A stretch of 64,000 bases of DNA from an uncultured Sulfolobales archaeon (GCA_938045475.1 CALIML010000009.1:30734-94733); one strand, 5' to 3'; counted from the first letter of the stretch, positions 22,348-31,570 are shown. A program made the numbers and translations. Notes: generated by a model not told the origin, from the letters alone.

Positions 22348-22938
22348 TTATGAAGTACGCATTCCCCTGGAAATGAGGGTTTTACTTACTTTAGATGCAA
22401 GCATGCCGGCTATTCTAAGGGGTTCAGGCTCAGGCGAATACATTTGCGACTTCCTAAGGATGTCTAGCGCAGTGCTTTCACTCAGTCCTATTGAAGTATA
22501 TTCATAAACCCCCCACCAAGTATAGATCTTAGCCCTCCACTCAAGAACTCTCTCTATTACACTCAGCCTCAGCTCATAGTCATGGAAGTGCTTTACTAAA
22601 GCTCTCCTTATTCTATCTATACTTAGTTGATGCCTAAAAAAGACTATTGCTGGGCAACTGGTTTCGCTAAATAGTTTATATGGATCAACTATGTTGAATC
22701 CTGCGTAAGTAACTCCATCAAGTATTATTGGTGCGTCAGCGTTTAATAACTTGACTAAACTAATGGCTTTATTCGTTGCATCAAGACCGTCTATTAGTAC
22801 GTCGCTAATGGCTGCTGCTTCAACATTCCTATCACTTAAATCATAGATTATTGCTGTAAGCACTGTGCTTCCCTTAAAATACTTGTAGTACACGGGGAAA
22901 AAGCCGTCGTCTATGGCCAAAACTCTTTGTTTAAGCAA
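22348..22938 (-). CDS. DUF99 (UPF0215) family protein, endonuclease V-like fold
   Basis: Archaeal family related to endonuclease V by an RNase H-like fold; proposed, not shown here, to act in DNA or RNA repair. The N-terminus RVLAIDDGFF and the segment DGLDATNKAISLVKLL...ADAPIILDGVTYAGFN are typical, including the two Asp-containing strands expected near the active site. 196 aa is normal. Stands alone, divergent from nothing close; downstream of the orc1/cdc6 gene on the same strand by about 100 bp. Confidence 0.85.
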   Translation of the reverse strand: MLKQRVLAIDDGFFPVYYKYFKGSTVLTAIIYDLSDRNVEAAAISDVLIDGLDATNKAISLVKLLNADAPIILDGVTYAGFNIVDPYKLFSETSCPAIVFFRHQLSIDRIRRALVKHFHDYELRLSVIERVLEWRAKIYTWWGVYEYTSIGLSESTALDILRKSQMYSPEPEPLRIAGMLASKVSKTLISRGMRTS

Positions 22939-23040
22939 TACGCTCCTCCAAGTAAATAATTCTCAGTGGATAAATATGCTTATGTAGGCCTCTCCCCAAC
23001 TTGAAGAACGAGCGCTCAATTGCGGGCAAGCGATTAGTGA

Positions 23041-24300
23041 TTATGTGTTTAGGCAGTCAGTTATAGTATTGATGACTAGCTCAGGTATTTTTATTACTTT
23101 AGTCTTTCCATACCTCCCCCTATTTACTACAACTGCATTGACGAGACCGAGCATGTCCAGTTCGCTAACTATTTCACTGATCCTTCTTTGAGTTAAAGGC
23201 TCTACGCGCATTTCCTTAGCCATCTTTACGTAAGTATTGAAAGTCTCACCAGTTGTGGCACTTCCCTTTTCACCAACTATAGTCACTATTGCTTTAAGAA
23301 CGAGCTTTGAGTGAAGGGGCAGTGATGAGATCACCTGCTTTACTCTACCGTGCTCTATTTCTAGAAGAGCTTGCTTCACGTGATCTATTGCAACTATAGG
23401 ATCTTCAAGTCTCTCAGCTATTTCACCAGCAATCCTCAATAGATCTAATGCCCTTCTAGCATCTCCGTGCTCTCTAGCTGCTAAAGCTGCAGCATACTTT
23501 ATTACTTCAGGTGTTATAGCTAGAGGGTTGAAAGCTAACTTAGCTCTCTCCTGAAGAATGTCTTCCAGTTGTTCAGCATTGTATGGAGGGAAAACTACTT
23601 CTACTTCCCCCAAGCTGCTCCTCACCCTTGGATCAAGGCCTTCAATGAAGTTTATATCATTAGTTACCCCAATTAATGATGCTTTAGCATGTTTAAGTTC
23701 TTCATTAACTCTAACGAGCTTATATAAGAGGTCGTCCCCATGTCTTTTAACATAGTAGTCAACTTCATCGAGCACCATTACGTGAATGCCTCCCCAACTG
23801 TTTAGAGCTTCAACGTATCTCCTGTAGACTTCTGCAATAGCTATGCCAGTCTGAGGTATCCTCAGCCCTATGCTTCTAGCTATTTCAGATATTATTCTAT
23901 ACGTAGTGTCGGCTTTCCTAGTATTTACGTACGCATACTTGAACTTTGTAGCAAGCTTTTTAGCCTTCTCTTCAAGCCATCTTAAAGTAAACAGTGTTAC
24001 AGCAGTCTTTCCAGTGCCAGTTAAGCCATATATCAGTACATTGCTTGGCCTAACTCCCTCAAGGATTGGGACGAGTATTGAAGCTATTCTCTCGATCTCC
24101 TTTTCGCGGTGGGGGAGTTTTTCAGGTATGTAGTCTGGGTGAAGCTTCTCCTTGTCTACGAATATCCTTACTTTCTTAGCCAGCCTCGACTCAATCACTT
24201 TCTCTAATACGTCCTTACTCAAGCAGAACACCGTACTTCTATTTGAAAAGACTATCCCGTGATTAATAAGCAATCTTGGGTTATGCATTGACGCAGGCAT
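23041..24300 (-). CDS. cdc6: Orc1/Cdc6 replication initiator
   Basis: Binds replication origins and loads the MCM helicase. AAA+ motifs: VLIYGLTGTGKTAVTLF (Walker A), VMVLDEVDYYV (Walker B), then LDPRVRSSLGEVEVVFPPY (sensor 1 and arginine-finger region) and REHGDARRALDLLRIAGEIAE (sensor 2). The C-terminal winged helix (LTQRRISEIVSELDMLGLV) is complete. 419 aa. TATA-like TTTTAAAAATATT lies at about 24334-24346. Archaeal origins often flank this gene, but I could not identify origin boxes. Confidence 0.95.
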   Translation of the reverse strand: MPASMHNPRLLINHGIVFSNRSTVFCLSKDVLEKVIESRLAKKVRIFVDKEKLHPDYIPEKLPHREKEIERIASILVPILEGVRPSNVLIYGLTGTGKTAVTLFTLRWLEEKAKKLATKFKYAYVNTRKADTTYRIISEIARSIGLRIPQTGIAIAEVYRRYVEALNSWGGIHVMVLDEVDYYVKRHGDDLLYKLVRVNEELKHAKASLIGVTNDINFIEGLDPRVRSSLGEVEVVFPPYNAEQLEDILQERAKLAFNPLAITPEVIKYAAALAAREHGDARRALDLLRIAGEIAERLEDPIVAIDHVKQALLEIEHGRVKQVISSLPLHSKLVLKAIVTIVGEKGSATTGETFNTYVKMAKEMRVEPLTQRRISEIVSELDMLGLVNAVVVNRGRYGKTKVIKIPELVINTITDCLNT

Positions 24301-24365
24301 GGTTGCCGAAGTTCAAGCCATTGTTTAAACTACGTAATATTTTTAAAACGTTGTTAAAAAGGCTT

Positions 24366-25361
24366 TTAGGCAGCAGAGGACTTAGTTCTCAATATGTATT
24401 TAAATGCAGCATCAGCTGCTATAGCTCCTTCAGCCACTGCTGTAATTACTTGTTCAAACCTATATTTATAAGGTCCTCCAGCAGCATCTCCTGCAACGAA
24501 TATCCCTGGGAGGTTGGTACTCATGTCTGGCTTCACTACTGCATGACCGCCGTCATCTACTTCCAAGCCGATCTTATTGAAGAATTCTCTATCAGGCTCT
24601 AAACCTATTTCTACAAAGACTCCATTTACTTTAACAACGCTTTCTCTGCCATCCACTACATTAATTACTCTTATTGCTTCAACTCTCTCTTCACCAACTA
24701 CTTCTTTTACAATAGAGTTTAGGAGGAGCTCTATCCTTGGGTTGGCTTTAACTGCCTCCACATAGGTTGGGAAAGCTCTAAAGCTACTCCTCCTGTGCAC
24801 TAAGTATACTTTAGAGCATATGCTAGCTAAGTAAATGGATGACGATAGAGCGGAGTTTCCTCCTCCAATAACTGCCACGACTCTATCCTTAAACAATGGG
24901 CCATCGCATGTAGCGCAATACGATACTCCTCTGCCAATAAGTCTCTCCTCCCCCGGGGCTCCGAGCTTCTTCCTCTTACTTCCAGTAGCTATGATTACAG
25001 CACGCGTCCTCAGCCTTCTCCCCCCTTCTGTTGAAACGATCCAGAGGGATTCATCGCGGGTTACTTCAATGACTTTATCTACAACTATTGGAACTCCATA
25101 TGTCGATATGTGCGCTACAAACTTCTCCAGCAATTCAGCCCCCCTTATGCTTGGAAGGCCTAGGTAGTTATCTAATAAGTGTATTTCACTTAAGTAACCA
25201 CCAATTTTTTCAGTGACTACAATTGCCTTTAGGAAATACCTGGTTGAGTATAGTGCAGCAGCTAAGCCAGCGGGTCCGCCGCCTACTATCACTAAATCAT
25301 ATTCTACGCCCATAGGTTCCGTTGGCTCTAGCGCAGGCTTTAACTTGAGTTTAAAACTCAC
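24366..25361 (-). CDS. trxB: Thioredoxin reductase-like flavoprotein
   Basis: 331 aa, class of low-molecular-weight thioredoxin reductases. FAD site VGGGPAGLAAALYSTRY at residue 25, redox pair CATC followed by DGPLFKDR, NADPH site GGGNSALSSSIYLAS and the C-terminal FAD motif GIFVAGDAAGGPYKYRFEQ. The NADPH-binding basic residues HRRSSFRA are present. It would reduce a thioredoxin or glutaredoxin-like protein disulfide reductase in the cytosol. Separated from the divergent membrane protein gene by 116 bp holding both promoters. Confidence 0.94.
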   Translation of the reverse strand: MSFKLKLKPALEPTEPMGVEYDLVIVGGGPAGLAAALYSTRYFLKAIVVTEKIGGYLSEIHLLDNYLGLPSIRGAELLEKFVAHISTYGVPIVVDKVIEVTRDESLWIVSTEGGRRLRTRAVIIATGSKRKKLGAPGEERLIGRGVSYCATCDGPLFKDRVVAVIGGGNSALSSSIYLASICSKVYLVHRRSSFRAFPTYVEAVKANPRIELLLNSIVKEVVGEERVEAIRVINVVDGRESVVKVNGVFVEIGLEPDREFFNKIGLEVDDGGHAVVKPDMSTNLPGIFVAGDAAGGPYKYRFEQVITAVAEGAIAADAAFKYILRTKSSAA

Positions 25362-25477
25362 TATCTACACCTCTCCTATACTTCATAGAATCTATTGAGT
25401 ATATGAATCAAACGCTTATTAAAGTCTGTGGTTTGATAATGCATACAACTAGCTTTACAGCGGCAGCGGTGGCTTGA

Positions 25478-25846
25478 GTGAGCTTTAACAACATGTATCT
25501 TTTACAGCAGATTGCTGCAGCACTAATGCTTGCAGCCATATTGTCGTACGTGATCGCTGGGCGCAAGTTAAAGAAGGCTCTGCTGACAATGCTTCTCTTA
25601 GCATTAATGCTCGTTCACTACTCCATTGTCTTCAGCATAGCTTTATTAGGAGTAAAGATAGCCATCTACCCACTCGTATATGCTGAGGTCTTCGACTCCT
25701 TTAGAAGCTTAAGCTTAGACTATGGACAAATATCGATCATGGCAATCATAGCAGTATGGCGTAAGGAGGTGGCACAACTCGCTAAGAGAGCTCTAAATTC
25801 ATTTAAGCAAGTAGTAAGAGAAAGAAATAAAAGTAGAAGCAGTTAA
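25478..25846 (+). CDS. Small membrane protein of unknown function
   Basis: 122 aa with three hydrophobic segments (about residues 8-27, 33-55 and 58-75) and a basic C-terminal tail ending KQVVRERNKSRSS. I do not recognise a family. GTG at 25478 and ATG at 25493 are both possible starts. It ends 13 bp before tRNA-Glu. Confidence 0.55.
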   Translation: MSFNNMYLLQQIAAALMLAAILSYVIAGRKLKKALLTMLLLALMLVHYSIVFSIALLGVKIAIYPLVYAEVFDSFRSLSLDYGQISIMAIIAVWRKEVAQLAKRALNSFKQVVRERNKSRSS

Positions 25847-25859
25847 TCAACCTAAGTGA

Positions 25860-25962
25860 GCCGCCGTAGTATAGCCCGGTCAAGTATGCGGGCCTCTCGA
25901 GCCCGTGACACCCTCCGGGCCCCTGGGTGCGGGAGACCCGGGTTCAAATCCCGGCGGCGGCA
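25860..25962 (+). tRNA. tRNA-Glu(CTC) with an intron in the variable loop
   Basis: Acceptor GCCGCCG pairs with CGGCGGC, discriminator A at 25962. The anticodon arm is CGGGC-CTCTCGA-GCCCG (anticodon CTC) and the T arm is CCGGG-TTCAAAT-CCCGG. Between the anticodon stem (ends 25905) and the T stem (starts 25938) are 32 nt, while tRNA-Glu normally has TGAC there. The 28 extra bases, about 25909-25936, contain the hairpin CACCC...GGGTG and are best read as a non-canonical intron removed by the splicing endonuclease. CCA is not encoded. Confidence 0.93.
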
Positions 25963-26026
25963 CTTAAGAGTACTGATATTAGTTAATGTTGTTTAAGAGT
26001 GTAAAAAGACCTGTTGAGGTAAAGGA

Positions 26027-26731
26027 TCATGTTTCACTATATATTCCATAGAATCTCTCACACGCCTCTATTATTCGTGAAACAACTATCCAGGCTTCAA
26101 GGACTTCGGAGTAAATTGAGTAAATGGATCTGGCTAGCGAATATGTTGTTTCACTAAATGAGCCGTGGGGGAAGCACCCTATACCTATTGCACACCCAGC
26201 ACTACAAGCTTCTTCAATTACTCGATCAGGGCTTGCTTTAACCCCTTCTTCGCTAAGCAATATTAGGCACTTACTCCCTATTTCTGTGAGGAGGCTCCTC
26301 AAGTTCATCTCCTTTACGTAGAGCAGTGGCTCGCCAGCTCCCGGCGGTGCTCTGCCATACTTAAGCAATTGTTCGAAGAGCCCAACGAATCTATTGTAAT
26401 TTCTAGGAATCCTCGTCCTTGGATCTATGAAAATGACTAATTCGTTTACTGTGTGTACATATAGCTTCAGTAAACCCCTCTTATTCAATGGACTTCCAAG
26501 AGCGTTCAACAACGATATGTGCACTATGTCTGGACGCCCTCTTTTCTCAAAGTTCGTTAGATCCTTCATGGCGTAGTAGTGTAAGCTTTTATCTAGCAGC
26601 ATCTCGCCCGGCTTCTTACGCCTCCTCCGGGCAGTGTTTAGTACGGCTGGGTGACCCCAAATGGATTCTGGGACTAGTTCTATGGATGACTCAATCAGTA
26701 CTATCGATAGAGGTTTCAAATGCTCCACCAA
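26027..26731 (-). CDS. nep1: Nep1/Emg1 rRNA pseudouridine N1-methyltransferase
   Basis: SPOUT-class enzyme that methylates a pseudouridine in small-subunit rRNA helix 35 and helps 30S assembly. LLDKSLHYYAM, KRGRPDIVHISLLNALGSPLNK, the tRIPRNYNRFVGLFEQLL motif and the C-terminal knot region IGIGCFPHG are in family order. 234 aa is normal. Lies convergent with tRNA-Glu and upstream of relic B. Confidence 0.95.
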   Translation of the reverse strand: MVEHLKPLSIVLIESSIELVPESIWGHPAVLNTARRRRKKPGEMLLDKSLHYYAMKDLTNFEKRGRPDIVHISLLNALGSPLNKRGLLKLYVHTVNELVIFIDPRTRIPRNYNRFVGLFEQLLKYGRAPPGAGEPLLYVKEMNLRSLLTEIGSKCLILLSEEGVKASPDRVIEEACSAGCAIGIGCFPHGSFSETTYSLARSIYSIYSEVLEAWIVVSRIIEACERFYGIYSET

Positions 26732-26777
26732 TTGCTTAAAGCGATCTCGGATACGCAGCCCATCCAGTGTTTAAATT

Positions 26778-26972
26778 TTATAGAGGCCTATATTTAGGGT
26801 TCTGGACTGCGTAGCTCTTGGGGTTCATTAGTCTAAAGCCCCTCTCAAGTTCACTGGAGCTCTCACAAGCCTCACCCCCCTTCACCAGCTCATCGAAGGG
26901 CTTAGGGGGTGGAGGAAGACCCTCCATCTGAAGGCCCAGCGACCCTCTTTCGGGGCACTGATCATCTCGCAT
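26778..26972 (-). pseudogene. TnpB 3'-end relic B
   Basis: A 64-codon open frame reading PERGSLGLQMEGLPPPPKPF, then DELVKGGEACESSSELERGF and RLMNPKSYAVQNPKYRPL. It resembles the C-terminal tail of archaeal TnpB, and its DNA shares 20 identical consecutive bases (26916-26935, minus strand) with relic C (37334-37353). Nothing of the TnpB catalytic core is found upstream. The stretch just upstream on the minus strand has a TATA-like GATTTATAGC near 27008-27017, so a short RNA could still be made. Confidence 0.65.
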
Positions 26973-27477
26973 CTAGAGCGCCACCTTCATCAGCGACTTC
27001 ATTTAAGCTATAAATCAGCCCTGAAACTGTTGCCGGAGGCGTTCAGTATTAATGGATTGTATGAAGACATCTAAGAGCATTGTTTACAAGCCTCATCCCC
27101 TCACTACATAGTTGTGAGAACTGTTAACGAGAGTTGAAGAGTTGTTGACGTCTGAAACCACAGGATCATCCTGTGAATAATCAAAGTGCAGGAATCTCGG
27201 GGATCCCTAAACGTATCCAAGCCGAGTGAAGCCCTAAGAGTGGAGCGTAGGGAAAACCAGGTGAGGCCGTGAAAATCGTTAAATGAATCTAAACCTCAAA
27301 CAGCTACCTAGCTGTTACCTGTTCTAGCAAACTGGGTTTTCCATATTGATTCCCGTAGTGCTCGCACTTATGTGAGCGTTAAATAGTTTCTACAAGACTT
27401 TTATGAAGCTTAGAATAACTTGTCTTGTAGAGTATATAGCTTACCTAAGCTTACACTAAGTACTTGGTGAACACTCC
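26973..27477. other. About 500 bp without a gene; possible further mobile-element remnant
   Basis: No intact gene. On the plus strand about 27190-27273 reads RGSLNVSKPSEALRVERREN and then stops, a tail-like composition similar to TnpB C-termini, but with no zinc ribbon next to it. The last 100 bp hold the inverted repeat and TATA box of the nucleotidyltransferase gene. Confidence 0.35.
27389..27431. promoter_or_regulatory. 10-bp inverted repeat next to a TATA box, upstream of the nucleotidyltransferase gene
   Basis: TCTACAAGAC at 27389-27398 and its exact complement GTCTTGTAGA at 27422-27431, 23 nt apart. The right arm abuts GTATATAGC (27432-27440), a TATA-like element about 40 bp before the ATG at 27481. 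An operator for a dimeric regulator is the simplest reading; the end of a lost mobile element is another. Confidence 0.45.
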
Positions 27478-28179
27478 TTGATGGCAGCTATTTTAGCTGG
27501 AGGCTTAGGGAAAAGGCTTAGACCGTATACAGAGGAAGTTCCTAAGCCACTCATTAATGTAGCTGGAAAAACCATTCTTGAATGGCAGATAGAGTGGTTG
27601 AAGGAATACGGCTGCTTTGAGTTCGTGCTGCTAGTCGGATATAGAAAGGAGAAGATAATTGAGTACGTTGGCAGCGGCTTAAGGCTTGGTGTAAAAGTGA
27701 CGTATGTTGTAGAGGATGAGCCATTAGGGACTGGTGGAGCGCTTAGAAACGCTATGCATGTACTCTCTAAAAACGAGTACTTCCTAGTCCTTAATGGAGA
27801 TGTAATAACTGACATCAATCCCGCGAAGTTAATTGATAAACTATTTGGCGAGGAATTTGTAGGAGTAATAGCGGCAGTCCCTCTGCCAAGCCCATACGGA
27901 ATACTCGAAATAAGTAATGGAGTAGTTAAAGGCTTCAGAGAGAAACCTAAGTTAATGGATTATTGGATTAACGCAGGCATATATGCGTTAAAGCCAAGCA
28001 TATTTGATTATCTTCCAGAGAGAGGAGATATAGAGACGATGACCTTCCCCGATCTTGCGGGCAAGGGGCTTCTTGGAGCAGTGAAGTATAGTGAAGTATT
28101 TTGGAAAAGTGTAGATACGCACAAAGACCTTGAGGATGTGGCTAGGGAACTCGCCAAGAGAAGCCGCAGCAGTATGTGA
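27478..28179 (+). CDS. Sugar-1-phosphate nucleotidyltransferase
   Basis: Makes an NDP-sugar from an NTP and a sugar-1-phosphate. The N-terminal signature AILAGGLGKRLRPYTEEVPKPL is a close variant of GGxGtRLrPxTxxxPKP, then EDEPLGTGGALRNA and the metal-binding LNGDVITDIN. At 233 aa it has only the catalytic domain and lacks the C-terminal left-handed beta helix seen in many relatives. The sugar (mannose or glucose) and nucleotide cannot be decided from sequence. Start is ATG 27481. Confidence 0.88.
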   Translation: MMAAILAGGLGKRLRPYTEEVPKPLINVAGKTILEWQIEWLKEYGCFEFVLLVGYRKEKIIEYVGSGLRLGVKVTYVVEDEPLGTGGALRNAMHVLSKNEYFLVLNGDVITDINPAKLIDKLFGEEFVGVIAAVPLPSPYGILEISNGVVKGFREKPKLMDYWINAGIYALKPSIFDYLPERGDIETMTFPDLAGKGLLGAVKYSEVFWKSVDTHKDLEDVARELAKRSRSSM

Positions 28180-28306
28180 TGCACTAACCATTTTTTATAG
28201 TTCTTTGATCCCTAAGCAGTTCCTCAGCACTGCATGAGAGCCTCGTAAAACTCTAGATCCACGTAGAGCTGAGTAGACTCCTAGAGATGAACTAGTGTTT
28301 GTTCAG

Positions 28307-28380
28307 CGGGCCCGCCGGGATTTGAACCCGGGACCTACGGGTTAAAAGCCCGCCGCTCTACCAGGCTGAGCTACGGGCCC
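28307..28380 (-). tRNA. tRNA-Lys(TTT)
   Basis: Minus strand. Acceptor GGGCCCG pairs with CGGGCCC, discriminator G. The anticodon loop CTTTTAA gives TTT; T arm CCGGG-TTCAAAT-CCCGG. No intron and no encoded CCA. Confidence 0.96.
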
Positions 28381-28621
28381 ACACACGCTAAAACTGATAA
28401 AAAGCTGTTCCTTTTATACGCTACTCCTCAATAAATTAATTACTAATGGTCCTTCGACCCAGATTATGGGGATCCCCAAGGACTCTTCAACATAGTCTCC
28501 GACTTTTAAAGCATGGGGATTTGGTAGGAGCTAAACGCTCTTTACGTATATCTCTCTTAAAGGGGGCTCAGCATCACTATGTGTGAGCTACATTACTTCT
28601 TCATTTAAGAATGCCTCTCAT

Positions 28622-29665
28622 TCAATGTTGTTTAGCGCTTTTCCACGTCCTCGGATATATGTCTGGACTCATATAGACTCTCTTGGTCTTAACTATGATG
28701 CCTTTACTTAATGCAGCCATTTCCTCAGCGCCGTAGAGCGCTTGACCTAGTGCAACTAGCTCTCCTTTAAGAGTGAATAGGGCTGCTGTTGAGCCTTTCG
28801 TTACATCCTTAGTTAGCATTACTAAACCAGGGGCAGCTAAGCTAGCTCCATGCGCTATAGATCCAACGGCTGTATCCCTAATTACTATCTTTGGTAAGTG
28901 GGCTACAGCAACTTCAACTGGCTGCACTACTTTTCTAAGTAAGCGCTCATCATTAAGGACTCTCCACAAGTATAGAGCTTCAGAGACATTCTGCATTTTG
29001 ACTAGTGTTTCATCCTCCTTGAATGGCCCGGCCCTAGTCCTCCTCAGCTCCCTCATATGGGCTCCAACACCTAATATTAGACCTATATCGTGCGCCAGCT
29101 TTCTCATATAAGTTCCTGGATCGCATGCTACTTTAACTAGTGAGTACTTCCCAGAGTGCTCTAGGAGCTCTATGCTATGGATCGTTTTGACTCTAATAGA
29201 TCTCTTGACGCTAGATCTTAGCGGAGGCTTTTGATATATCTCTCCAACAAATAGATTTAGAGCTTCCCTAACTCTCTCCTCAGGCACTTCGCTGTGGAAT
29301 TGCATTACCATTACATACTCCTTCAATGTATGGACAACGCTCCCTATAATTTTAGTTGCATTCCCTAAAGCTATTGGAAGCACTCCGGTGACCTTTGGAT
29401 CCAGGGTTCCCCCATGACCAGCTCTACTAATGCCGAACATTCTCTTTATCCATGCAACTACCTCATGGCTTGTTGGTCCAGGAGGCTTATCTAAGTTTAT
29501 CACACCATTCTCTAAAAGGCTTCCAACATCCCTACTGTACGGTGGAGTTCCATACCTAGGATCGGTATCCTCATCTCTTATAACTATCCATTCATGCTTT
29601 ACGCAAGCTTTAGCCGCTAGATCGTTGAGGAAGGACAGCCCACTTCTTTCACTCAAATACAGCAC
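28622..29665 (-). CDS. cbf5: Cbf5, tRNA/rRNA pseudouridine synthase (H/ACA RNP)
   Basis: Catalytic subunit of H/ACA small ribonucleoproteins. The TruB core has [18 protein letters not shown] and the catalytic-Asp motif [29 protein letters not shown] follows. The C-terminal PUA domain ([20 protein letters not shown]) recognises the ACA box or tRNA 3' end. 347 aa. Last gene of the L34e-Cmk-L14e-Cbf5 group, the usual archaeal order. Confidence 0.96.
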   Translation of the reverse strand: MLYLSERSGLSFLNDLAAKACVKHEWIVIRDEDTDPRYGTPPYSRDVGSLLENGVINLDKPPGPTSHEVVAWIKRMFGISRAGHGGTLDPKVTGVLPIALGNATKIIGSVVHTLKEYVMVMQFHSEVPEERVREALNLFVGEIYQKPPLRSSVKRSIRVKTIHSIELLEHSGKYSLVKVACDPGTYMRKLAHDIGLILGVGAHMRELRRTRAGPFKEDETLVKMQNVSEALYLWRVLNDERLLRKVVQPVEVAVAHLPKIVIRDTAVGSIAHGASLAAPGLVMLTKDVTKGSTAALFTLKGELVALGQALYGAEEMAALSKGIIVKTKRVYMSPDIYPRTWKSAKQH

Positions 29666-29706
29666 CGTGTTAAGAACGTGTAATTGCGCTAAAATAGCTT
29701 ATCAAC

Positions 29707-29997
29707 TTAAATGGGTTTTACCTCGATCTTCACTCTCTCCTTCATAAACTCCACTAAACCCGCTTCCCCTAGTGCTTTGAGGACATCTTCATCGCTTGCC
29801 CCTCTCGGTATATTGATTTTAACGTCAAGAGGCTCTACGTGCTTTATGTTAACCCTTCTTCTCTTTACGCCAGTTAAACTCTTCGGCCCAGTCACTAGGA
29901 CGAAGTTGTCGTCAACTATGTTCACTATGATGCACTTTAAGCCAGCCTCTCTACCAGCCACTTTTACGCATATTCTCCCAACTTCTATTGCAGGCAT
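29707..29997 (-). CDS. rpl14e: 50S ribosomal protein L14e
   Basis: KOW-fold large-subunit protein. [19 protein letters not shown] and [19 protein letters not shown] are diagnostic; 96 aa is normal. Placed between cmk and cbf5. Confidence 0.95.
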   Translation of the reverse strand: MPAIEVGRICVKVAGREAGLKCIIVNIVDDNFVLVTGPKSLTGVKRRRVNIKHVEPLDVKINIPRGASDEDVLKALGEAGLVEFMKERVKIEVKPI

Positions 29998-30040
29998 AAC
30001 TCTCCCCTAGCTCTCCAGCTTAAGTAAGAGAGAAAGCGCC

Positions 30041-30655
30041 TTAGTTTTTATTGTTTTCTCCAGTTGCTCCCAGTAGTTTTTCCACAGCCATGCCTATTAT
30101 TGGCTCAGCATCCTCTGGACTCAGCTTATCTGTATTTATGGTTAAGTCAAAGACTTCAGTGTCTCTAGGATCTATGCCATAGTACTCTATAAATCTCCTT
30201 AACTGAGAGTACTCTCTAACTATTGTTTCCCTTAGTGAATCCTCGAGTTTCTTACCATCCCTCATAGATACTCTCATAGCCCTAGCCAATAGAGGGGCTG
30301 TTATAAGTATTCTCACATCAGCTAGATCCTTTAATATCCATGCCGTAAGGTGGCCATCCAAAACCGCGTTTTCTTTAGATAGTTCAACGCTTCTCCTATC
30401 TATTTCCAGGTCTATCGCAGGCTCTCTCATAGCTTGCACACTTAGTTCTTCAAGACTTACTCCTCTTTCAGAAGCCATTGCTCTAAATATGGAGCCAGCT
30501 GAATGATACTTTAACCTAAGTTTCTCAGCTAACTTAATTGCTTGAGTAGTCTTTCCCCCGCCAGGAGGACCGCTTACAGCTATTACAACCAAGTCCTCCA
30601 CCCAGTCGTTGTCTAGCTGTGAAAGGCTGTATTTAAATAAATGGATCCTCGGCAA
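30041..30655 (-). CDS. cmk: Cytidylate kinase
   Basis: Phosphorylates CMP and dCMP. P-loop AVSGPPGGGKTTQAIKLAEK near residue 30, then YHSAGSIFRAMA and the LID-region RAMRVSMRDGK. The conserved NTDKLSPED is near the end. The first 20 residues are not part of the family core, so an internal start such as the codon just before VIAVSGPPG is possible. Confidence 0.92.
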   Translation of the reverse strand: MPRIHLFKYSLSQLDNDWVEDLVVIAVSGPPGGGKTTQAIKLAEKLRLKYHSAGSIFRAMASERGVSLEELSVQAMREPAIDLEIDRRSVELSKENAVLDGHLTAWILKDLADVRILITAPLLARAMRVSMRDGKKLEDSLRETIVREYSQLRRFIEYYGIDPRDTEVFDLTINTDKLSPEDAEPIIGMAVEKLLGATGENNKN

Positions 30656-30678
30656 GCTCCATTAAAAACGCTGAGAGT

Positions 30679-30966
30679 TCAACTCCTATGTAGCTTAATC
30701 GCTCTTACGGCTTCCCTCAATATGTTGGCTAGGCATCTACGACATAGTGTTCCTCCATAGATTCTCTCAGGCCTCTTTTCAGTCTTAGCGAGCTTTCTTA
30801 AACTACTTGGGTTAAGCCTTGGGACTCCGCCTAGTTGAGCACCGCATGCAGAGCACTTAGCTACGTTCACATTCCTTAACTCATAGTGGGCAACAGCTAC
30901 ACCGCTGGGAATCCTTTTATACACTCTTCTCCTAGAACTACTCTTCCGCCAGGGCCTCGGCAACAT
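30679..30966 (-). CDS. rpl34e: 50S ribosomal protein L34e
   Basis: Archaeal/eukaryotic protein with a zinc site formed by CSACGAQL and, 33 residues later, CRRCL. The N-terminus MLPRPWRKSSSRRRVYKRIPSG is typical. 95 aa. A TATA-like GTTTATAAATCC on the minus strand at about 31005-31016 may give this four-gene group its own promoter. Confidence 0.95.
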   Translation of the reverse strand: MLPRPWRKSSSRRRVYKRIPSGVAVAHYELRNVNVAKCSACGAQLGGVPRLNPSSLRKLAKTEKRPERIYGGTLCRRCLANILREAVRAIKLHRS

Positions 30967-31117
30967 TACCTCACCTCACTTATTGGTTGATTTCACAAGT
31001 CCGGGGATTTATAAACTTCTTGGATTCTAAGGACACAGGCTATGCCAAATTGAGTGTGACTGGTGACTCTCTTTGCAGTGAGGCACCTGTAGATGGGGGC
31101 CTCCAGCGGGAAACGCT

Positions 31118-31570
31118 TCACATAGAGTAGAGCTTTGACGCCCTAGTGAATAAGTATGAAGGCGCTAAAAACCCAAGTAGCGCCAGTATCACTAAGCTAA
31201 CCCTGTGCGAGCCATTCATAGAGTAACTCACGAGCGGAATGTATATGGGTAAAGTGGCGTAAAAATCTCCGCCAGCTAAGTAGTAGGCGGTGAAGTACGT
31301 AGCTACTATAGCTGCTGTATAGGATAGCATGAATACCGTGAAGTTAATCATGAAGAGTACGAACATTCTTCTCCTATATCTTCCAATAAATCCCTTCACT
31401 TTCCTCATCTTTCGAACACTCCTCTTATCTCTGCCGACTTCATCGCTGCGGATTTTTGAGAGAAACTCTATTGCTTCAATAAAGTACCTTCTCCTAGACA
31501 AAGTATTTGAAGCTGCTGTGGCAAGAAGCGATATTGATGACCCGATGAGTATAATTATTGAAGCAAGCAT
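31118..31570 (-). CDS. EMC3/TMCO1-like membrane protein (DUF106)
   Basis: Archaeal member of the Oxa1/YidC/EMC3 membrane insertase superfamily. About 150 aa with a first TM segment, a cytosolic basic helical stretch (SKIRSDEVGRDKRSVRKMRKVKGF) and two further TM segments (FVLFMINFTVFMLSYTAAIV and LVILALLGFLAPSYLF). It directly abuts secY, consistent with a role in membrane-protein insertion. Confidence 0.85.
   Translation of the reverse strand: MLASIIILIGSSISLLATAASNTLSRRRYFIEAIEFLSKIRSDEVGRDKRSVRKMRKVKGFIGRYRRRMFVLFMINFTVFMLSYTAAIVATYFTAYYLAGGDFYATLPIYIPLVSYSMNGSHRVSLVILALLGFLAPSYLFTRASKLYSM

Noticed and set aside
22939..24365. Replication origin flanking orc1/cdc6
   Set aside because: The gaps on both sides (about 100 and 65 bp) are AT-rich but show no repeated origin-recognition boxes that I could identify.
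28440..28500. GGGGATCCCC palindrome flanked by GTCCTT/AAGGAC beside cbf5 as an H/ACA guide RNA
   Set aside because: No ACA box or kink-turn in the right place and no rRNA-matching pockets could be confirmed by eye.
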